Assembly: GCF_947507565.1 (NCBI RefSeq)
Contig: NC_089184.1
Coordinates: 2,418,001 to 2,482,000 of the forward strand
Reading direction: 5' to 3'
Length of the DNA stretch: 64,000 bases
Source of the DNA: Oscarella lobularis
Taxonomy: Eukaryota; Porifera; Homoscleromorpha; Homosclerophorida; Oscarellidae
Both the position numbers and the translations under genes were made by a program. The notes under the pieces are model-generated. The model was not told the origin of the DNA. It saw nothing but the letters and a program-made list of their open reading frames with translations, and ran no database searches. The first letter of the stretch is position 1. Each line of letters opens with the position of its first letter. Shown here piece by piece: positions 31,201 through 42,296 of this stretch.

Positions 31201-32417
31201 GAGCAAAGAAGATAGTGCATCTAAAAATGTGGGTAATTAAATGAAAAATCTGAAGTACTCAAGTCCACTTTTGTGAGAAACATAGACGTCTCCTTGTCCA
31301 TGTCAAAAAATTGATCATGTCCACGAAAAAGCATCTGATATCTGTCGCGCAAAGGAAGGAGCTCGATAAGTCCAGCGTGCAAAACGAAGAGTTGAACAAG
31401 ATCAATTTTTCTGGGCATATTCTAAACAAGAATGAATTCACGTTATGTATCATTATTGCACTACAATGTACACGTAGTGTATACGCTGCAGAGATTCCAA
31501 AGAGAATCAATCGGAAGTGACCACCCACGGCACGGATAAACGTTTCAACGTTTGCCGTGAAAAATTCTTCAAAATCATCACGATCCTTTCAAAAATGTAT
31601 TTAACACGCAGAACTACAAATAGGTCGAAACTTTGAACCTCGTTTTGCTGACGTTGACAAGGAAGAAATTGAAGATGAGAAAGAGTTGCTCGCTTCAATT
31701 CTTTTTCTACCTATCACAAGACGACTAATTACATAACTTGGTCTCCTGATAAAGTGCCAGTGGTCTCATATACAAAAACACTGTTAGTAATTATTATTAT
31801 GCTAAGGTTTGGAGCTAAGGAAAAAACACACGCTTACCTGTTCAACTTCATCTCTCAAACTCGGAGAAAAGCAGCATCTAAAAGCATGAATTCTATTCAC
31901 CCTGAATTTCATTCCCGCGAAGAAGACGCAGTCAATTTCCATTTGCTGACAGCCGAGCAGAAGAGAGCGAAATGGAAGCCTGGCGTTTTCAATAACTGAG
32001 CGAAACTTGCTTAGTGATGATAATTCCAATGGTTTATCTGACATAACAACGAAGCAGGGGCACTCTTCTTTGAGGTACTCTTTCCACTTGTCAGATAAAG
32101 CACTTTCGAACTCGCAAGCAACAGACATTCTGGTGCTTCTATTCAAATGTCGAATTATCGCTTTTCGAGCCAGGAGAGCGGACGAATCAGGCAGCAGTGA
32201 CCACACGACTTCCATGAATTTGAAAAAGACAACTCGCACCTGAGTTGCTTTCCGTTGAAAACCGCTCAGCTTCTTTTCAACAAGATATGTGAGATGAAGA
32301 AATTGTCCTCCATGGTCCCAGTCCAAAGAACGATCCATGATCGCTTCTAACACAAGGGAATCGCCGTCAACAAGAACAGCCTGATCTTCTTCGTAATCTC
32401 TCAAGACGTCAGTGTAA
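25255..32417 (-). CDS. DDX60-like DExD/H-box RNA helicase
   Basis: The gene runs from about 32417 to a TAA at 25255 in some 20 short exons. N-terminal exons carry the DDX60-type start ([29 protein letters not shown] near 32300). Helicase motifs follow: APTSSGKT (motif I, near 29280), [18 protein letters not shown] (Ia), ILDE|VHCLG (motif II, DEVH, split by a GC-AG intron near 28855-28790), [11 protein letters not shown] (III), [15 protein letters not shown] (V, near 27160) and [14 protein letters not shown] (VI, near 26980). The C-terminal exons (for example near 25600-25280) match the family tail. A Lys-rich insertion lies near 27600-27690. In vertebrates DDX60 is an interferon-induced cytoplasmic cofactor linked to RIG-I-like sensing; an antiviral role here is inferred. 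Many exon edges are approximate. Confidence 0.85.
25505..25540. repeat. (TTAA)n array in a DDX60-like intron
   Basis: An uninterrupted (TTAA)n run. Similar runs occur at 2094-2121, 10113-10138 and 52765-52785. Confidence 0.9.
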
Positions 32418-32563
32418 CTAGAGAGAAATTAAGAACCACTCTATTTACAAACAACGCTGAGTCTGACTGTACTCTTTCTTATCCCCATCCCCTAAGGACC
32501 GTATATAATTTCCTCTTTTAGAATATTACTACTAGTTAGTTGTTACGGCTTCTCCTTGTAATG

Positions 32564-32839
32564 TTATAGCGTCACGGTAAGGCTAGGGTATACTTCATCA
32601 TAAGTAATAGCGTACTGAATTGCGAAACTATGGTAAATGCTGTCGAAATCCAGGGGTTCGGGATCACTCTCGATCTCCGTCTCAGAATCTGATCCGCTTT
32701 CGCTCTCGGACTCCTCTATCCATTCCGAGTCTTCCGACTCGGACGGGCTTTCCACATGACTCATGTTTCCTTCGAAACTCGCTGGATTTGTGAAGGTTTT
32801 CCTGTTAAGCTTGTGCGCACGCTCAAGAATCTTAATCAC
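32564..32839 (-). CDS. Acidic Ser/Glu-rich exon, possible 5' exon of the DDX60-like gene or a separate small gene
   Basis: The frame (KILERAHKLNRKTFTNPASF.., then SESESGSDSETEIESDPEP, ending YDEVYPSLTVTL) lies on the same strand just upstream of the first clear DDX60 exon. A clean donor that joins in phase to the exon at 32417 was not found. A diverged copy exists at 37640-37925, where the start of the frame is kept but broken. I cannot decide between a first exon and an independent gene. Confidence 0.4.
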   Translation of the reverse strand: MIKILERAHKLNRKTFTNPASFEGNMSHVESPSESEDSEWIEESESESGSDSETEIESDPEPLDFDSIYHSFAIQYAITYDEVYPSLTVTL

Positions 32840-33061
32840 GTGTGCGCGCCGAACAAAAGATCGTAATCCTATAGAAGAGAAGTTCAGCGTTCATCGACAT
32901 ACATGTCTTCTTCAGAAAATGATTCTCGGTTGTGGCGATCCCTGCGGGCTTCGCAAGCTCATTTTTAGACGAGATGACGTCATTAGTTGGGAGTCACTGC
33001 CTAATGCGCATGCACTCCTGCACGTCGACTCTCGATCGCGGATACAATCCGGCGTGTCTCG

Positions 33062-36000
33062 ATGCAGTGCCACGATTTGCTTCGCAGTATTGCTTCCGAG
33101 CATCAACTAAGAAGCCGGAATCTTCGCCGTTTGCGCGAATCGATATATGTCAGGGACGAGCGTATAGGTTGCATCGATTTGCTTCGTAGGATTGCTTGCG
33201 AGCATCAACTACGTAGCGAGAAGCTTCTTCGTTTGCGCGAATCAATATGTGTCAGGGGCGAACGTCCTTTCTGCAAGTGAGCTAGAGATAATGGGGGAGG
33301 TATCGCGTCTTGGGAATGGGGACTTTCATAATACTTTTTATGCAGTCGTCTGCTAAGGCTCATTTTGAAGGCCGCTTCAAAGGACGAGGTGGTCTCTAGA
33401 GAACGTAAGGTGTATTACGTCATTCTTTAGACTTGTGTAGGATCTCTCTTCAGTGTATAGCTCTTTGAGAACTTTCAGAGAAGCAGGGCGAATAGACTAT
33501 GGTAATAATCAGATATGGCTAACTAGTATTCGATCCGTCGTATCTAATTATTTACCTATACTGTAAGGCTATTTATTGATTATTTTTAGAAAAGTCTTTG
33601 TATCAGTTTGCTTTTGAAGAAGTCGGTCCTTACTGGAAAGAGCTGGGGGCCTCTCTAGGCTTTGAAATGCCCGAGCTAAATGGCATTGAAGAGTACCACC
33701 TGAACCATTGTCTAAATGTCAAATCATGGCCTGGGCCATGCTTGAGAAATATCGAGCAGCCAACGGTCGAATTCTTTCATCGGTTGAACGCATTCGGAAA
33801 GTTCTAAGCAACGTCAAAAAATTGCGAAATTTGACAATTCCCCATGATGACGACAGAAGTGTTAGCGGTGAGCCCTAGTCAATATTTAATTAGATCTCGA
33901 TATTTAATTAATCAGATCTCAAAATTTAACTTTTTCTCTTTGCTGAAGATCTTTTGCCTCGCTGCGTCGTTGATGACCGACGCTTTTACGGTAGAGACGA
34001 CGAGCTGAAAGAGATCGCACAGTACTTGTGGAACGGCAGAGCAAAAACGAGTCACGTTGAACCAATCAATTCTCAGAAAATTCAGGCATGCGAGAACCTA
34101 TCAAATAATTTAACTTTTCATGACAGTGATATCAGATTGTCTCTGGTGTGGGCGGAGTTGGAAAAACGACTCTGGCTTTCAAATACGTTCACCAATACGT
34201 CAAGTCGTATTCAGATGGCGTTTTCTATTTCAACACCGAATCGTACTCGTCGTTTCTGTTTTGGTTAAAAGAAAACGTAAGTAGTCTCTTAACGAAATCA
34301 CTTTTTCTGATCACTTTCTCTAAAGATTGCGAGGTCGGCTGATCTGAGTACTGAGCGTGACGTCAGCAGTTCCTCTGACGCTCTTCGTGTTTTCATTCGC
34401 TATATCAGTAATCGTCCTCGATCTTTGCTTCTCTTTGACAATGCTGACGATTTTGGCTTGGTGAGCGATGTCTTGCCTGGAACTCGGACTGCCTGTCACA
34501 TCATCATTACGACGAGAATAACGCAAACGCACGACATCTCCTATCAGCGAAACGTCAACTCATTGCTCTTGAACGTCCTTGAAAAGAAAAAGGCTGTTGT
34601 TGCTCTTCTCTGTTGGGCAGGAAAATCGAAGGAGTCCTTGCAAACCCTCGATTACAACGAGAGGAAGTATTTAGAGAAGGTAGCGGCTGAGCCTTCCATC
34701 GACGGTTTACCACTGGCTTTATCACATGCTAGGACATTTATTGAGCAGCACAAGGTCACGTTTTCGAAGTACTGGAGGATGATAGAAGCTGAGGCTAAAC
34801 GCTTGGAAGCGGCTGCATTGAATTTAGATAGCTTCTTGCGCTGCTTTCATCTTTCCCACCTTAAAGAAGATCTCAGGCGACGCAATGTTCATAACATCCG
34901 TCAGTTCATTCGTCTAGACGCTCGCAATGTCGTCAACTATTGCGATCAGATTTCTAGTTTGCGTGCTCAGACCGCTTACAAGGAGAGAGAGAAACATCGC
35001 GTATCTCTAACTTCGGAGTTGGATCTTGATGACGTGAGAGATGAGGAATCTCAAGAGGGTTTTCTCCTTTTCAAGTGCTGTGCTGTCATGTCGTCGCGTG
35101 ATATTCCACCAGACGTCGTCGCCGATGCTGCGTTTCAGACGAATCCTCTCGATAAGGAGTTCAAAATCTCGAAAGCCATTAAGATTTTGAACGAACGCTC
35201 TCTTATCCAGCAGATCAGTAGTCCTGATAACGACATGGTTGTCACCTTCTCCATGCATCATTTGATTCAAGCAAGTATGCTGCAACGAATGGCCGGAAAC
35301 GCGAAAGACTTTGTCAGCGTCCTCAAGTCTGTTGCAAAAGCCTTTTTCGAACGTCTTCCTCACTTCGACGACTTGAGCAATCTATTGATTAGTCCAGTTG
35401 TGCTCTCCCTTACTCCTCATATCTATTCTACTGCAGTTAAGATGCTTAGACTTGGGATACTCGACGAAGGAGTTTATCCAGGACTTGTTGACTGTGCCTG
35501 TCAATTAGCGCTAGAGTACAGGCACTACGAAGAGGCGACGCATTTGTGCTTTCTTCGCGTTAATGCTTTCGAAGCAAAATTGACACGATTTTGCGTGGAA
35601 GAAACCCGACGTCGAAGGCAAGACTGTAAGTAAGAATCATTGTGTAAACTTTCTTTTCTGACGTTCTGTGTTAGATTACTATGATATTGCGTTCAGTCGA
35701 TATCTCTTGAATAATTTGAACGAGGTAGACGTGAACATTTGGCGATCTCTAAGCGGAACGCCTACAAATTCTGATAAATTTTCTCAAAAAGGTTGGTTGA
35801 AAAAAGTGGGATAATTAGCACCCTAGGTTTCACTGGGTCTTTATTCGTAGTATTGCTTAATATTTCTGATAAAAATTTACTCTGAAAGGTTTGTCATAAA
35901 AGTGGGATACTTAGCATCCTAGGTTTCACTGGGTCTCTTTATTCGTAGCAATGTTTTTGCTGGCGGACAGCCAACGGCTCCTGGGCTTGACGTCTGACGC

Positions 36001-37480
36001 CGAAAGAACTCTTCAAAATGTGCTCAGGGTTTCCGATTCTTTCCAAACTCCGGCAGTAGCCGAAATCTCTTTCAATGGTACAAAGAAGATCGATGGCTAA
36101 ATCTCTTTACCAGCCCTCATTGGTTTTTAGTTTATCTACTACTTTCGCAGGTCTACGATAGATTAGAGCGTATTTATGATCAGCTCAGTGTCTTGCGAAA
36201 GTCTCTTTCCTTGGCAAAAAGTGGGCTCTTTGATCCTGGTATTTGTCTTGCTGCGTGTTAGTGAGCTTCGTTTGATGCTATAACAATTAAGTTTCGGTTT
36301 ATGTTTATTTCCAGGTTACCAACGACTTGGTTCGTGTTTGAAAGTGCACGGTTTTCTAGACGAGGCTTTAGAAAATTTTCTTGAAGCTTTGAGAACTTAC
36401 CAGGAAATGATTCCTGATTCTCACGAAGATCTTGGAATGTGTGAGTCCATTTCAATTATTATGTCTTTGTGCACGTTTCTTTCTGCAGTGCGTTTTCAGA
36501 TAAGCTTGTGCCTGTTTGAGAAAGATCGTCTTTCCCAAGCGTACGACTTCTCACGTGCCGGTTTGTCAATCGTAAGGGCCGTTGGTCCGCCTGAGCATCC
36601 TTTTGTTGCACTAGGTAAGTAGACCGTAAACTACATTAATTAAAAACTTTGACTTTCTCTTTATCGCTCTTCTCTCACGGACGAATGCTTTACTTACTAC
36701 AAAGATATAAAGAAGCTATTGAATTTCTGAAAGAGTGTTTGTCTTGTTGTGAAAAAGGGTCACAGAGAGTTGATAGCCTCACCACAAAAGCAGACTATTT
36801 CAGATCAGAAAGATTATACAGATCTTTCTACTTTTTTGTATTTAGGCCTCGCTGTTTTGGGAGATGCTTTGCGTGAAGGGGAGTCGATCGCGATCATCAC
36901 TTGCTCAGAACAAAAAAACAAAAGAAATAATTCGTTGTTTGAAAGAGTCAATTTCGCTTTACACCCATCTTTATCCTGATGGAAAATATGCGGTATCAAT
37001 ACGTATGCTATTGTATCGTAATCTTTGGAGCGGCAAGCTATTTATCTTCTATATCTAAAGCTTGTACTACGCTCTGTAAAGTTTACTTACCATTGGAGAA
37101 ATTCGACGACGCTTTGGAATTAGCTGAAATGGCTTGGGGCGCCGTTAGGAATCGTCCTGTTATGCGAATGAAAAGTGAGTTGCACATTCTTCCTAAGCCG
37201 GCTATAGAGTAGTCTTTTTTCTAAGTGCTTCCCCTGTACGTGAAGTGCCCGTGTGCGAAAAAACAGTTCAGTAAAAGCGAGGAATTGCTGAACAGTTTTA
37301 GGGAAGATACCAAGTATCTACCTCCGGAGCATGAACGTATGAAGCCATGTGAGTGTAAAATGCATCTCAATCATTATTATTTAATTATGGGACTTTTTCG
37401 ATTGATTTATTAATTGTACTGTAGTGCGATTGGCTGAAGCTGTACAAAACGAATACAAGGTCATGTTCGGAAGGGCTTAA
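33062..37480 (+). CDS. Death - NB-ARC - TPR protein (NLR-like), copy A, possibly a decaying gene
   Basis: Exon 1 (33062-33276) has two copies of a roughly 39-residue unit (DLLRRIACEHQLRSEKLLRL) and joins in phase to the Death-domain exon (33590-33867; YWKELGASLGFEMPELNGIE). That exon has a one-base shift near 33718, after which MAWAMLEKY continues in another frame. Exon 33949-34055 gives RRFYGRDDELKEIAQYL. Exon 34136-34276 holds the P-loop SGVGGVGKTTLAF. Exon 34326-35625 holds Walker B (LLLFDNADD) and HIIITTRI of NB-ARC. TPR-like exons follow (ALENFLEALRTYQEMI near 36400) to a TAA at 37480. Copy A has a TAA near 36098 where copy B has CGA. Proteins of this layout are STAND-class sensors that oligomerise on ligand binding. 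Confidence 0.75.
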
Positions 37481-37639
37481 TTCACGACTAAGACGTACGT
37501 ATTGGGCTCCAGGAGCAGACGTCCGAACTTTGCTAGCCATTTATTTTCTACACATTATGTTCGACTCGTTTGTTTTTATTGTGTGCTATTTGTGAAGTTG
37601 CAGCTTCGGTTCATTTTGCATGTAACTAACGGCAGATAA

Positions 37640-37925
37640 TTTGCGTCACGGAAGGACTAGAGTATTACAGTAAATAACGTACTGAATTGCATGCGAAGCT
37701 ATGGTGTGATACTGTCACGGTACACTATCAGTTTCAGAATCTGATCCGCTTTTGACTTCGGACTCATCAATCCATTCCGAGTCTTCTGACTCTGGCTGCA
37801 TGGCATGGCTCTCCGTGACTAAGCCTTTCTTCGAAACTCGCTGGATTCTTGTAGGTTCTCCTGTTGCGTTTATGCGCACGCTCAAGGATCTTTATCACGT
37901 GTGCTATCTGAATGTGGAGTTTAAC
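37640..37925 (-). pseudogene. Diverged copy of the acidic exon at 32564-32839
   Basis: The plus-strand sequence aligns with 32560-32860 in the same orientation (shared GTACTGAATTGC, CAGAATCTGATCCGCTTT, TTCGAAACTCGCTGGATT, GCACGCTCAAG.ATCTT). The start of the frame (VIKILERAHKRNRRTYKNPA) is readable but ends in a stop soon after. It lies directly downstream of NLR-like copy A. Confidence 0.75.
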
Positions 37926-37996
37926 CCTATTGGTTAAACGTATTTGATGACGCCGAAGGAGCGGAGCGCGCGCTAGGCACGCGTGAACATAAAGGC

Positions 37997-38005
37997 GGCG
38001 TAGAG
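37997..38005. other. Left target-site duplication GGCGTAGAG
   Basis: The 9-bp sequence GGCGTAGAG directly precedes the left terminal inverted repeat and is repeated exactly at 42119-42127 after the right one. Confidence 0.9.
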
Positions 38006-38423
38006 AGCAGGACTAACTTTCACTGCGCATGTTTAACCACGTGATGAGCGGGACCCAATCGGAATTCGAAATGGGCTACAAATGTGTGGTAGTTGATAGA
38101 ATTCGCTTCTGATAAGGAAGCGCCTGAACTGATAAGGACCCAACCCACGCTAAACGACGAACAAATGAATTATCTTTCAAACAAGAAGGGGGCTATTTTT
38201 ATATAGGGGGTGCTATTTTCACAAATCGCGTAGAATCGCCGAGGAAAAATCGAAACTGACGCTGATCGCGACGGCTGCTGGGCAGCCGTCTTCGTCTCGA
38301 CACAAAACGCATAAACATAGTAGCTGACGAGCTTTTCGCGGGAAGAAAGAGCCGCGAAAAGCAGTAGAAATTTGCGCGAAATAGTTCTACGCTCCTTGCT
38401 CCTCGACGAGGCGATTTTTCTCG

Positions 38424-39404
38424 ATGTTTTCGCTGTCTCGCTGCCACTACGATCGCGGCGTCATGACACGACACCTTCTCGCCCAAAGCACGCCCTGTTT
38501 TGGAAGTATTCGGAGCTATTCTGGAAGGGAAGCACGCCAGCGGGGCTTCTCTACGCTAGTTTCTCTGTGCTTGCGCCACTCGGAAGCTAAAGCGGAAGAA
38601 CAACGTCGCTGCGCTATGGCAATGGATCGCGAACGCTGCGCCGGTCGCCTTCGGCCGTGCCCTGAACGTCTCCTGCCCGTACTAGACGACTTGACGAATG
38701 CTGTTGTGGCCTACCTGTGCGCTAAGCACAACGACGAAGCGGATAGCAGAGCAGACGTCACGGAGCACCCTTCGTACGAATCGCCAGCGAAAAGAGTCGC
38801 TATCGTAGCGCCGTCGCAGTCGATCCCCGAAACTCGTAAGACGATTGCGTTGGGCGCTAAATCACTAAGATATCCTGCGTAGAATCGCTCGAACGAGCAG
38901 AACCAGCAGATCGGGACTCGCTGCGTGCTCTTCACGAAGCACGGACGAAAATCGGTCATCTCGAAGACGAAAATCGGCTATTGAGAACGGAAATTGAGCG
39001 TCTGAGAGCCGATCGAAGCGGTATTCTTCGATTCTATAGATATACCTCACGTGACTTTCAAAAATGTATATATAGAATCATTTCCTGAACTAGTGGGGCA
39101 ATTTCAGCGTGCGCTCTATCAGCACAGCCTGCAAGAGAACTGCTCCAAGCTGTACGGAGCAGAGGAGATGAAGGAGTTCGCCGAGCGCAATGCCCCAGGT
39201 CTATTTGGGATGATCGAAAGAGCCCTGACGGGAGACTACCCAGAAGCAGAAAGAAGAAGCGCTTTGCGAAATCAAAGGGTCGTAGGAGAACTACATCGGT
39301 ACGCCTATTTTTGCAATCAGGTAAGAATAATTTTTATTACATTACACTTTATATATCAATATCACACGGGTCTACTTACATATACTTATATATATATATA
39401 TATA

Positions 39405-39441
<37 letters not shown>

Positions 39442-41630
39442 CTTTGCAATACCTGCAAACTTAGACACATTTCATCCCTGTAGAGAAACAATATGCTCGT
39501 GAACGATACTGGATTGCACCTGTCTTTGTCCGGATGCTCTGAAGCGGCATTGGACTGCGGTCGAGCCTTGGGCCTAGGCCCTCATCCCATGACCATACGA
39601 CGATTCAGGAAGAAACTAAGTGACAACAATAAGGTCATAGCCGCTGATCTTATTGCGAAAGCTGAATCTGAAAAACACATGGTGCTTCTGATGATTGACG
39701 ATTACCATACAATACATACCGTTCCGAGGCCAACTTCCGGAGACACTTCAACAGCCATTCACATGGCTACGTGTCTGGCAGATTTCCATCCGTCTGTTCC
39801 AAGCATTCCTCTGCCCTTGGAGCCCATACACTACCGTCCAAACAGTTCTTCTGCTAGAGGGTCAATAAATATTGGCAGAATTCTCGATCATTTTGAAACA
39901 AACCTGGAGTCATTTTTTACTCAAACGTGGATGGAGTGCCTTCCAGAAAATTTTCTTAGAATTGACATTTCCGACGTTGCCTCTTCATTAGAAAATTTGA
40001 GGTAACTGCTGACTAGAGCAAAAGCTTCTCGTTAGCTCATAAATATTTATTGAAGATGCTACACCAGCCCAGATCTGAGAGACCTGGATTCGATGAAGAG
40101 TGTATGCCTCCTGGAAGAAATAAATCATGAATTGCATTCGGCGAAGGATTACAAGGAAGTGCTTAGCATCGTCATTGCAAAGCACCCTGCGTTAGAAAAG
40201 TACCTGAAAGGCAACGTTATGCCATTACTCGGAGACTGGCCCACGTTTTATTCTATCAAAAAACTAATAGCAAAGGTATAACCCATTGAATGATTCTACT
40301 ACCATTATTGATCATTTATAGAGCGGATCTGAGTCTTCATTTTATCATTCCATTGTTCCCGTCCTTGGGCCCTTTCATATCTACTTGAACGCTGCCGAAA
40401 ATCTTCTTTCACTTTATCACCCTTTCTTTGAAAGTAATAATTAATCTCACTAACATGCAAATAATATTATTTTATCCTACAGAAATATACAAATACTTGT
40501 TTGGCGAAAAGAAGATCCTTCCCAAGAAGCCCAGTTTTCAAAGAACATTCACACTCATCTCTTCGACGCTGGGGGGCTGGCTTCTGGTTAGAAAAGGCGT
40601 GATGAAAACGTTCAAATTATGTAAAGATGCCGACTTTGCCTTGCTCAAGCATCTGCTCGACGACTTGCTGCCTCTGATTTTCTTTTTCTATTCGACGGTG
40701 ATAAGAGGAGGCAACTACCACCTGTGGAAACATTCCATGATACGATTAGCGTTTATGTTTCTTACTCAGAAGCGGCATCATTACGACAAATCGACCATCT
40801 CGGTGATCAGCGATCTAATCCATTGTGAAACGGTGATTCCAGATTGGAAAGAGCAATTCAAGAGTCACCTAAACATTTTCACTGAAAAAAAAGTAGAAGT
40901 ATTTCATTCTATGCTCAGAATGCACTGCTCGTCGTGGTCAACGGCTGACCAAATAGAAGAAACAGCAAAAGTTTTGAGTGCACGAAAATTTGACTCGGAC
41001 TTTATGGAAAACTTTTTGAAGCCTTTTTTGAAGAAGCCCCACAGATTTAACATTTCTTACCTGTCTGGAAAGGCGGCAGAATTTCTCGTTGAGAAGATCA
41101 TCAGGCAAATTTATTTGCACAGCGGCAAACCTTATACAAGAGAGAAACGTAGGAACAAAACAATAATCAGTGCACCTGTTTTCGGTCCAGTGTTTGACGA
41201 GCGTTCTTTTCCGATTGGCTTCTCTACTCAAACGCCACCGTTAGTTGAATTTATTTGCGACAAAACAAACTGCACAGTTGCCAGTCCTGCTGCAGAAGCC
41301 GCTGTATTGAGCTGCGGACATTCTTTTCACCTGGAATGCATTCGAGAAAGAAATTGCCTCTTCTGCGAGCCTTTTCTTCTTACGTCTGTAAAAAAGTTGG
41401 CGGAAAAATTCAATCAGAATTTGAGCAGTGAAGTTGGAGGTAGCGACGAAGCGCAGGAATCCCGTGGTGACGAAGGAGAAGGCAACGATGAAGAAGAAGA
41501 TGGGAAACAAGACGAAGTAGAGTTCTACACATCCCACGAGCTGTTCAGCCAATTGTCAGCAAATCTTGCGACGTTCATTCCTGCAGGGGTAAAGCCAAAA
41601 TACGTTAATCAAGCACAGAAGAGCAGATAA
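38424..41630 (+). CDS. Multi-exon transposase-like protein with coiled coil and C-terminal RING-like finger
   Basis: Exons in order: a basic N-terminal exon (from about 38424, or ATG near 38463), a leucine-zipper-like segment (RTKIGHLEDENRLLRTEIER, near 38945), exon 39051-39320, and an exon from about 39483 with MVLLMIDDYHTIHTVPRP. Next come an exon ending LLGDWPTFYSIKKLIAK (donor GTATAA near 40277), an exon 40320-40430 with VPVLGPFHIYLNAAENLL, and the long last exon (from about 40482) ending at TAA 41630. Candidate acidic catalytic residues are Asp in LMIDDYH, Asp in GDWP and Glu in KKVEVFHSML. The last part has a Cys/His array (CDKTNC..CGHSFHLEC..CLFC) like a RING finger, then an acidic tail. 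Four introns show GT-AG ends and keep phase. Family membership is unknown to me. Confidence 0.65.
39380..39438. repeat. (TA)n microsatellite in a transposase intron
   Basis: An interrupted (TA)n run within the intron between the exon ending near 39320 and the one starting near 39483. Confidence 0.9.
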
Positions 41631-41699
41631 GACTGTACCTTGCAATATCTCATCAGTGACTGATAAGACTATACCTTGCCATATCTCATCAGTGACTGC
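41627..41699. repeat. Two tandem copies of a 36-39 bp unit
   Basis: ATAAGACTGTACCTTGCAAT followed by ATCTCATCAGTGACTG is repeated directly, beginning at the stop codon of the transposase-like frame. Confidence 0.85.
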
Positions 41700-42118
41700 T
41701 ACTCGTATCATACGTATTTCATCGTTCGAAAGCTGCTTTATTAGTATGTTACCTCGCAAATTAATATAAATATTTGGTATCTTACACTCAACGCCATTGA
41801 TAAGGATTATCAGAAAAACACGCCAGAAATGAGATAACTGAGTAAAGCCAAATGGTTGTGTATACCTAAAGCTACTGTAGAAACTTTGGCAGGTCTAACG
41901 GATCCCTCATCACTCCGCGAAGGGCAAGCGACAGACGATTCATTCGCAAAACATAATAAAAAGCGTTTGGTATGCGTCTTTCAGAATCGAACCTTAAAAA
42001 CAAACCTTCCTAAAGCATTTCGAATGATCAGGAACAAAAAAGAACCAACGAACGAGCTATTCGTCAGACCGCGAAGTGCGTAGCAACGCGCACATGCGCA
42101 GTGAAAGTTAGTCCTGCT

Positions 42119-42127
42119 GGCGTAGAG
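42119..42127. other. Right target-site duplication GGCGTAGAG
   Basis: Exact copy of 37997-38005, directly after the right terminal inverted repeat. Confidence 0.9.
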
Positions 42128-42296
42128 TAGGCACGCGCTCATTCGCCTTCCCAGATGACGCGAGCTGCTTCCCTTCCCTCCCTCCCTTATTAACCGCTCG
42201 GACTCAGTCCAGCGGGAGCCGCCGGGGGGTTCGGATGGTATCCGCACCGGCCGGGTTGATCCTCCCCGGATTAGCGGTGCTCTGCCACCCGGCAGG
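42128..42296. other. GC-rich junction segment
   Basis: GC-rich sequence of unknown origin between the transposon and the abrupt start of NLR-like copy B. Its style resembles the GC-rich dispersed repeats at 2.5 and 50 kb but I could not align it to them. Confidence 0.35.

Larger units (their letters stand above)
38006..42118 (+). mobile_element. Complete DNA transposon, 4113 bp, identical 27-bp TIRs and 9-bp target-site duplication
   Basis: The left terminus 38006-38032 (AGCAGGACTAACTTTCACTG..GCATGT) is the exact inverse of 42092-42118. The flanks are a perfect 9-bp duplication. The interior encodes a multi-exon protein with candidate acidic catalytic residues. Nine-bp duplications are known for Mutator-like (MULE) elements and some others; I could not assign the transposase to a named superfamily. 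Perfect termini and duplication imply recent movement. The element lies between NLR-like copy A and its truncated duplicate. Confidence 0.9.
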
